In this document: positions 58,231 through 64,000 of the stretch, piece after piece | How positions within the stretch are numbered: position 1 is the stretch's first letter | Layout of the letters: each line of letters begins with the position of its first letter | IMG/VR virus record: IMGVR_UViG_3300003873_000002 | Span: 90,124 to 154,123 of that record | Length of the DNA stretch: 64,000 nt | From: a virus | Direction: 5' to 3' (one strand) | The notes under the pieces: model-generated | What the model was told of the DNA's origin: nothing | What the model saw: only the letters and a program-made list of their open reading frames with translations | The model's database searches: none | Made by a program: the position numbers and the translations under genes

Positions 58231-58527
58231 ATGCCTGGTTTTGCAAGATTAGGCGACAATGATACGGGCCACCCATGTTATGGTGGAAGACCATCAAATG
58301 CAGCAAATGGCTCTGTTTTCGCTAACGGCAAATTAATTATGGGTGTTGGGTGTTCCGGGTGGCCGTCACACTGTTGTGGCCCAGCATGCCATGGTTCTGC
58401 GGTCGCAAGTGGTTCTGGCTCTGTTTTTGTTGAAGGTTGTCCGTCCGCGAGGGTAGGAGATCCGTTGGATTGTAGCTCGATTGATTTTTGTGACGGCCAT
58501 TCTGGTGATGTAAACGCTGGCGGGTAG
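58231..58527 (+). CDS. PAAR-domain spike tip protein
   Basis: 98 residues. Starts MPGFARLGDNDTGHPC, then GSVFANGKLIMGVG, GSGSVFVEGCPSARVGDPLD and the His/Cys-rich metal residues (SHCCGPACHGS, FCDGHSG). This is the PAAR layout that caps gp5/VgrG-type spikes; T4's counterpart is gp5.4. It forms the sharp, metal-stabilised tip of the tail tube. Higher GC than its neighbours. It is a virion gene placed among replication genes. Confidence 0.92.
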   Translation: MPGFARLGDNDTGHPCYGGRPSNAANGSVFANGKLIMGVGCSGWPSHCCGPACHGSAVASGSGSVFVEGCPSARVGDPLDCSSIDFCDGHSGDVNAGG

Positions 58528-58534
58528 AGTATAA

Positions 58535-58600
58535 ATGAGCATAAATGCGTACAAATGGGTACAGATGGGTACAAATGAGCACAAATGTGTGTAAGAGGGT
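58535..58600. repeat. Degenerate 10-bp repeat (GTACAAATGG-like)
   Basis: About six diverged copies (RTACARATGG and GCACAAATG variants) fill the gap after the PAAR stop. Confidence 0.75.
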
Positions 58601-58609
58601 GTATAAGTA

Positions 58610-59263
58610 ATGGATATAAAATGGAATAATCCTTTTGAGGATGCATTCGGCCTTAAAACATCAAATGGTGACGGGTCAAGCAGATCAATTACTAAATGTG
58701 CCCCTGCAAGCACAAGTAGCTCAGGTGGCGCAGATGCTGACATGGGTCCACCACCACCAATATATACTGGGAATGATACATACGGTGATTTTATTTTTCT
58801 TTCACAGAATATCACATACACTGGTATAATTGAAAGCCATTATATGCGCACAACAGTCAATCTTACACTCACCGGCGACAACGAAGCTGGCGTACCATAC
58901 GATATGGAATTTAACTATACAATGGAAGGAATCCAAGAAGAATTTCATTTTAGTGAATCATTTCCAAAGTTATTCATGAACGACCCTATATTATATGAAA
59001 ATACAACTACAGATCTATACCATGGTATTGGTGATTGCGATGGATACGGCAACTTCACTACAGGTAATGTGTCCACAAATCCACATATTGATGAAAATGG
59101 TGCATTTATAATCACAACATTATCAGGAAAAAAATGGGCATGGTATTTCTTTATGTTAGGTGATGTTGAGAATGTACCTGAAATGGTCAAGAATGTAAGA
59201 TTAATAAATGACGGCAGAATTATACATTACAAAAAAGGCCGCAAAACACAGTGGCTTGGGTAA
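58610..59263 (+). CDS. Probable virion protein next to the PAAR spike (217 aa)
   Basis: 217 residues. The start DIKWNNPFEDAFGLKTSNGD is followed by a Ser/Gly/Pro linker (SSSGGADADMGPPPP, ~36-50) and a beta-rich Thr/Asn domain (ITYTGIIESHYMRTTVNLTL). No family recognised. Low Lys, high Gly/Thr/Asp and proximity to PAAR suggest a secreted or virion beta protein, possibly baseplate or spike-associated. Inference from context. Confidence 0.55.
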   Translation: MDIKWNNPFEDAFGLKTSNGDGSSRSITKCAPASTSSSGGADADMGPPPPIYTGNDTYGDFIFLSQNITYTGIIESHYMRTTVNLTLTGDNEAGVPYDMEFNYTMEGIQEEFHFSESFPKLFMNDPILYENTTTDLYHGIGDCDGYGNFTTGNVSTNPHIDENGAFIITTLSGKKWAWYFFMLGDVENVPEMVKNVRLINDGRIIHYKKGRKTQWLG

Positions 59264-59265
59264 TT

Positions 59266-59350
59266 GTTGTTTGGGTTGATGTTGTTTGGGTTGATGTTTT
59301 AATATTTTTCAGATATAATACAATATAATACAATATAATACAATATAATA
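59266..59350 (+). promoter_or_regulatory. Promoter with flanking tandem repeats
   Basis: TTGATG (59291-59296), 17-base spacer, TATAAT (59314-59319). The -35 lies in a two-copy 15-bp repeat (TTGTTTGGGTTGATG, 59266-59295). Downstream are three copies of CAATATAATA (59321-59350), which add further -10-like boxes. Confidence 0.6.
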
Positions 59351-59383
59351 CAATAATTCAAATAAGATAAGTAAGGAATAAAA

Positions 59384-59836
59384 ATGATCATCACATATCT
59401 AAATGCATATTTAAACACAAAATTACGCAGCAAATTCATGAAAGTCAAAGATTTTTTCACCACAACTAAAACAGATAAAACAAATATTGTAGTAAGCCAA
59501 TCACAACCACTGCAGCCATTACAACAGCCACAAAATGAAAAAATAGATTTATTATTATCTTTAATCGAGCATATTAAAATTAATAATGACAATACTGCAG
59601 TTATTAGATTATCAAAAGATATTATGATTGAATCAGATTATTCAGTAATCAATTTTTATAAAGGACACTCAGTTACCGTGGCTGAAACGATTCATTTTAA
59701 TCCAGATTTTAAAAAAAATATAGATAATAATGTGCTTCATAATTTATCATATGAACTACATGCAGTCGAACAAAGAGCCAACGAAGAATACAAAAAGTTA
59801 AAACAACAACAAGAAAATCCGTGTATCAGTTGTTAA
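59384..59836 (+). CDS. Hypothetical protein (150 aa)
   Basis: 150 residues with an AAGGAATA ribosome site. Basic N-terminus (TYLNAYLNTKLRSKFMKVKD), a Gln/Pro stretch (QSQPLQPLQQPQ), then a mixed domain and a helical C-terminus ending KLKQQQENPCISC. No family recognised. It precedes the origin-binding helicase and shares its promoter. Confidence 0.55.
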   Translation: MIITYLNAYLNTKLRSKFMKVKDFFTTTKTDKTNIVVSQSQPLQPLQQPQNEKIDLLLSLIEHIKINNDNTAVIRLSKDIMIESDYSVINFYKGHSVTVAETIHFNPDFKKNIDNNVLHNLSYELHAVEQRANEEYKKLKQQQENPCISC

Positions 59837-59861
59837 CCATACCACAATAACCAACAACACC

Positions 59862-62510
59862 ATGCTCTTTATGAAAACTATGAAAACTATTAAAATCACC
59901 GTATTCAATTCCGTAATAACAAATAAAAAAATTCCAAAATCACCATTTGAGAGTGGTGAATTTGTCTTCAATACAGTAGAAACTAATATAAATGATGTTT
60001 TTGAAATTATTTCAAACAATTTTTATTTGAATAATAATTTTGATTTGAATGGGACATACCTCAGAAGAAGTAATCAGCTTCAACACCATCTCACAAAAAA
60101 TATAGGACACATTATCCTTGATATCGATGAAGTTTATTCGCAAAATGATGCAAATAAAATATTTGAAACACTTAAATCAGAGGATTTTCATTTCGCATTA
60201 GGTAAAAGTAAGAGTTTTAATGGCACTGATAATTTCAATTTAAAGGGTGTTATCCTTTGCGATGGAAAAAATAATAAAGATGCTATAAGAAATTTTGTAG
60301 ATGAGTTAAACACTCTTATTGGGCAGTACGGGCACGTAGATCCAAGTATTTTATCTGTTGCCAGTTTTCAAGCACCAACTCATAATGGAGGGGCAATTTT
60401 TAAACACGAGGGAATGAATCTTTATAAGCTAAGCCAAAAAGCAAAAAGCACCAAACAAATAAGCAAAATACCAGACCCATCATGCTTTCTAGATGTATGT
60501 ATCAATGAATTTGCTATGAGAGGATTTCATCAAACAAATAAAGATAGTAATAAAAATATAAGAATTTTTTCGCACAGAAATGAAAAAACTCCTAATGGGT
60601 ATTTTCTTTTTGAAGATCACCCATTTATTATGCATCACCATAATGGTACAAAGATTAATATTTTTGAAACTATTATGAAAACATCCGCAAGCAATAAGTA
60701 TGTAGTTGAGTACACACAAAAACAACAAATAAATTCTATTAAACATAAAGTACCAAATAGGACACAAAATAATATCATTTGCAATGAAAAAATAATGACT
60801 ATTAATAAACGCAAATCTGATTTAATTAGCAAATTTATCCATAGCAAAAAGGCAACTCTAAAAATTAAGGCAGCGATGGGCACAGGTAAAAGTATTATTA
60901 TACAAGAAGTCGTTAAACAATGCAGTGAACAAAATAAACGTGTGCTTTTTATTACAAATAGAATATCAATTGCCAATGATATCAAAACCAAGACAGGTAT
61001 TAAGATATATAGTGATGGGGATTATAAAGAAGGCGATAATATTATTGTGCAACTAGAATCACTATGGAAATATGATTTAAAGTTTTTTGATGTTGTAATT
61101 TTAGACGAGTTCATGTCATTATTGCTGCATACAAGAAATACATTATCCAATCATAGTAAAATAAATAAAATGAAATTTAATTATATTTTAGAACACAAGT
61201 CGTATGTTGTAGCAGATGCATTTTTATTTAAAACTGACATGTTTTTCAAAAAAAGTTTCACAATTTATAATAAATATCTTGATAATGTTGGATTATATGA
61301 TTATCAAAAAATTGATGATTTAATCGATAAAATGATTACAACCTTAAAAAAACCAAACCATAAAAAAACAAAAAAAATAACTATTTCAAGCAATAATAAA
61401 AAAATGGTTGGAGTAATTAATCATATACTTAGGGCGAATAATTTCAAAACGATGTTATTGACTGCTGAGACACCTGAACACACAAAAAAATTAATCTACG
61501 AACATTTTAATAAAGAAAACCACGATGCATGGGACGCACTCATTTATACACCAACATTAACTGTGGGCATCTCTAACCTTAATGATATTTCTGATCATTT
61601 TCATATTGATAATGGTATGTCAATTGATACAATATCGTCATTGCAAATGATTAAACGTTCCAGAAAAGCTAAAAATATTCATTTTTATGTTAAATCTGGG
61701 CGCAGAATGATGCCATTTGACCTTGATACACTAAATAAAAAATCACTTGCGAAAATGGGTGTAGATGATATCACAATTGATAGTACAGGTAGTGTTGTTT
61801 TGACACCAGAACGCATTTTTGAAAATAAAGTAGAATCGATTTTTAATGCACTTGAATCAAATCACGAGAATGCATTTAAAACTTTGTTGCACGAACAATT
61901 TAAAAATAAAATTCTAACTATTACACCATCACAAAGAACATTTAATATACCATCTATTACAAAGGATATTAATGAAGAGTCTATTAAAAATAAACTTTCG
62001 ATTATAGAAAACCTTCATCAATCTATTTACGACAAAAATACAAATACTATTCAATTAAAACAATTAAAACAAATAGATGAATCTAAAGCAATGACAAAAT
62101 TAATAACAATTATTAAAGACCATGTGGTGTGTGATATAAGTGATGATGATTTATTTGAATTGGCTAAAAAGGAAATCAAAAGCAATTTTAAGTACATCAA
62201 AACACTAAAAAACATTTCTATATTTTATTCAGATGAACATAAATTGGGTGTTATTAAGCAAAGTATGGAATCTAATAATAACACCAAAGGTATAAAATTC
62301 ATAGAAACTACTTTAAGTCTCAAGGCACATGGCATAAAATTATACAATAAATTCTCACCGAATTTAATTAAAAGTATAAGCGAATCAAATGAAATAATTT
62401 TAAGCATTCCATTGAGAACTTTTTTAAGAGAAGTTGGCTATACCAATAAACATGGTACTTATATTCTGGGTGATAATATATTAAAAGACGCATCGTTGAT
62501 AAATCAATAA
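59862..62510 (+). CDS. UL9-like origin-binding helicase, possible N-terminal primase-like domain
   Basis: 882 residues. The helicase core matches the herpesvirus-type origin-binding protein family: TLKIKAAMGTGKSIIIQEVV (Walker A), KRVLFITNRISIAND (Ia), IIVQLESLWKY, FFDVVILDEFMSLL (DEFM Walker B), KITISSNNKKMVGVI, and ALIYTPTLTVGISNL with SSLQMIKRSRKAKNIHFYV (motifs V-VI). The N-terminal ~250 residues include NIGHIILDIDEVYSQ and LGKSKSFNGTDNF, loosely like an archaeo-eukaryotic primase fold. The C-terminal ~200 residues are helical and may bind DNA. The start is uncertain: ATGs at 59862, 59871 and 59880 form a 9-bp repeat without a clear ribosome site. It lies directly before iteron element copy B. 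Confidence 0.75.
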   Translation: MLFMKTMKTIKITVFNSVITNKKIPKSPFESGEFVFNTVETNINDVFEIISNNFYLNNNFDLNGTYLRRSNQLQHHLTKNIGHIILDIDEVYSQNDANKIFETLKSEDFHFALGKSKSFNGTDNFNLKGVILCDGKNNKDAIRNFVDELNTLIGQYGHVDPSILSVASFQAPTHNGGAIFKHEGMNLYKLSQKAKSTKQISKIPDPSCFLDVCINEFAMRGFHQTNKDSNKNIRIFSHRNEKTPNGYFLFEDHPFIMHHHNGTKINIFETIMKTSASNKYVVEYTQKQQINSIKHKVPNRTQNNIICNEKIMTINKRKSDLISKFIHSKKATLKIKAAMGTGKSIIIQEVVKQCSEQNKRVLFITNRISIANDIKTKTGIKIYSDGDYKEGDNIIVQLESLWKYDLKFFDVVILDEFMSLLLHTRNTLSNHSKINKMKFNYILEHKSYVVADAFLFKTDMFFKKSFTIYNKYLDNVGLYDYQKIDDLIDKMITTLKKPNHKKTKKITISSNNKKMVGVINHILRANNFKTMLLTAETPEHTKKLIYEHFNKENHDAWDALIYTPTLTVGISNLNDISDHFHIDNGMSIDTISSLQMIKRSRKAKNIHFYVKSGRRMMPFDLDTLNKKSLAKMGVDDITIDSTGSVVLTPERIFENKVESIFNALESNHENAFKTLLHEQFKNKILTITPSQRTFNIPSITKDINEESIKNKLSIIENLHQSIYDKNTNTIQLKQLKQIDESKAMTKLITIIKDHVVCDISDDDLFELAKKEIKSNFKYIKTLKNISIFYSDEHKLGVIKQSMESNNNTKGIKFIETTLSLKAHGIKLYNKFSPNLIKSISESNEIILSIPLRTFLREVGYTNKHGTYILGDNILKDASLINQ

Positions 62511-62994
62511 TTTTATAATTTTTTGTAATTTAATGGGGTGTTGCTGGCAATGTTGTGTAATGTCATGACATCCCAATATAAATGAAGACAAAATAAAACA
62601 ACCCTGTTTAAATCAGTGCAAACCGATACAAACCGTTGCAAACCGATACAAACCGATACAAACCGCGTCAACACAAAAAATATTATCGCACTGTATATGG
62701 AATACCACAATTTTTAAACAATTTTAAGTACAACTCCAATTGAATCCATCACACCACACTAATTGAATAATTCAAAGTCATACCAAATCATACCAAATCA
62801 TACCAAATCATACCAAAATCACCCAAGCTAATTTAACACTTCATGTTTTTCATATTTAAAAAAAATAATAAAAAAATAATAAAAAATAATAAAAAATTAT
62901 GCTAAAATCACACTGAAATTTCCATGCTGATTTTGAAAAAACATCCGGAGAATTACCTATAAAAAAATAAAAAATCACAAAAATTTTTTTTGGC
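62511..62994. other. Gene-free stretch with tandem repeats
   Basis: Contains about four copies of AACCGATACA (62621-62665), four of TACCAAATCA (62779-62817) and an A-rich AATAAAAAA run (62858-62897). No gene; a minus-strand frame at 62513-62710 is repeat-driven. Confidence 0.75.
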
Positions 62995-64000
62995 ATCAGC
63001 TGTAACTTGTTGATTCTTTATTTTAAAACCAGCTGTAACTTGTTGATTTTACGCATATACCGTCCCATTTAGAATGTATTTGTTTTTCCTTTAAAATCAA
63101 TAAGTTACTGCGTTTTTTATGTGATTTTTTTAAAAATCTGAAAAACAAATTTCGTTTAAAATCAACAAGTTAACATGAAAATTTTCAAGTGTGCAAAAAC
63201 TGCTCACTTTTCGCGCTGTTTTGAGACAGGGATGAAAAAAGCGCATTTTTTAACTTGTTGATTTTAAACGAAAAACATCAAATTTGTACACGGTGTAAAA
63301 TTAGAAACACTTTTCTATATAAAATATATATTACTAAGTAACATATATGTTTCAGATGTAATGGCAAGGCGTGTTCTGGATGTGTTGTGGGGTTTTTTCT
63401 GTTTATGGATTTCCAAAAACTTTTTTTTACGTGTACAGATTTGACCTTTTCTGTTTAAATTCAACGAGTTATTGAATTCCATGGATGTCACAATTTTTGA
63501 CCGTTTGTTGTACAGATTTAGTGTTTTCTGTTTAAAATCAACGAGTTAATGATTTCATGGTTCCAAAAACTTTTTTTACGTGTACAGATTTGACCTTTTT
63601 TGTTTAAATTCAACGAGTTATTGCATCTTTTGATTAAAATGTGTATTTTATAAAAATTGCTTTATAATTTTCTGTTTAAAATCAACAATTTAAGAAATCT
63701 TAAAAATATCAATTATAATTTTATTTTATATTTTTTATTTAAAATCAATCGGTTCGCTTAATGTGTTAACAATTATTGTATCACTAAAAACAAAGAGTTG
63801 TGTTATTTGTGTTCATTTTTGATCCAGTCACTGTTTGGTAAATTATCTCTTATTTTATAATCGATGCGAGCCGCTTGAACTCATTAAACACATTATAAAG
63901 CTTGGTTATTAATATCAGTATAAAAATAGTATAAGACTTAGTATAAAGCTCATCATAAGACAATCTCTTTAAAAATGACTTATGGTATACCAATAAAAAA
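62995..64000. repeat. Iteron-rich repeat element, copy B (continues to the window edge)
   Basis: Colinear with copy A (6838-7769). About ten iterons of consensus TTTAAAATCAACRAGTTA: inverted near 63006, 63038 and 63249; direct near 63090, 63153, 63450, 63530, 63600, 63673 and 63737. Shared blocks include TATATATTACTAAGTAACAT (~63327-63346), ACGTGTACAGATTTGACC (twice) and the right-hand ATCTCTTTAAAAATGAC (~63963-63979). The core at ~63365-63412 differs from copy A. It starts ~480 bases after the origin-binding helicase gene, as expected for a replication origin or a terminal/segregation element. Confidence 0.88.

Noticed and set aside
58278-58821. Minus-strand ORFs opposite the PAAR gene and its neighbour
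   Set aside because: Shadows of the higher-GC PAAR coding region, with no ribosome sites or recognisable domains.
1-64000. Insertion sequences or integrase/att sites
   Set aside because: No transposase, integrase or terminal inverted repeats recognised; the ~1 kb direct repeats at 6.8 and 63 kb contain no recombinase gene.
1-64000. Stop-codon reassignment
   Set aside because: Core replication genes read at full length with standard code; TAA, TAG and TGA all occur as normal ends.

Overview
This window looks like the replication, recombination and nucleotide-metabolism half of a large, visibly AT-rich, T4-type myovirus genome, plus part of its tail-fibre cluster. The case rests on a near-complete T4-like replisome: DNA polymerase gp43, clamp gp45, clamp loader gp44/gp62, helicase gp41, primase gp61, ssDNA-binding gp32, RNase H, Dda, UvsW, ligase gp30, endonuclease VII gp49, late sigma factor gp55, dNMP kinase gp1, NrdA/NrdB and glutaredoxin. 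A phage-borne flagellin behind a near-consensus gammaproteobacterial sigma-28 promoter suggests, by inference, a motile, probably aquatic gammaproteobacterial host.

Layout. 1-6.5 kb (minus strand): tail-fibre-type proteins sharing an N-terminal module, a fibre assembly chaperone and a large fibre ending in a seven-blade RCC1-like propeller. 6.5-7.9 kb: a non-coding iteron-rich element (copy A). 7.9-12.6 kb: an M15 peptidase, a P-loop kinase, flagellin plus a FlaG-like protein, small hypotheticals and endonuclease VII. 12.7-21.5 kb: gp55, a SleB-type cell-wall hydrolase, and a three-gene cluster with an NTase fold, a PD-(D/E)XK-like nuclease and a ligase/adenylyltransferase fusion. 21.6-28.8 kb: DNA ligase, ribonucleotide reductase, glutaredoxin and a phosphoesterase. 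28.8-31.1 kb: a decayed gene and a ParM/ParR-like actin segregation operon. 31.1-40.1 kb: gp1, clamp loader, QueD, DHH phosphoesterase, Dda, gp41 and a phosphoribosyltransferase. 40.5-43.6 kb: QueC, a class II amidotransferase, QueE and FolE, which with QueD make a 7-deazaguanine pathway. 43.6-57.4 kb: gp43, dUTPase, UvsW, gp45, gp32, RNase H, gp61 and a Cas4/RecB-like nuclease. 57.4-59.8 kb: ankyrin, PAAR spike tip and small proteins. 59.9-62.5 kb: a UL9-like origin-binding helicase, followed directly by a second copy of the iteron element (copy B).

Transcription. At least ten plus-strand promoters closely match TTGACA-N17-TATAAT, so replication and metabolic genes are probably read by unmodified host sigma-70 RNA polymerase. 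gp55 would drive late genes. The flagellin gene instead carries a sigma-28-type promoter.

Most unusual features: (1) almost every intergenic gap carries a different short tandem repeat with a unit near 10-11 bp, while repeats inside genes have units of 9, 12 or another multiple of three; (2) the same roughly 0.9-1 kb iteron element sits at 6.8 and 63 kb, the second beside an origin-binding helicase; (3) a ParMR-like operon in a T4-type phage; (4) flagellin-FlaG under a host-class flagellar promoter; (5) a deazaguanine pathway with a stand-alone amidotransferase, pointing to modified guanine in phage DNA. All functional calls come from reading motifs; no database search was run.
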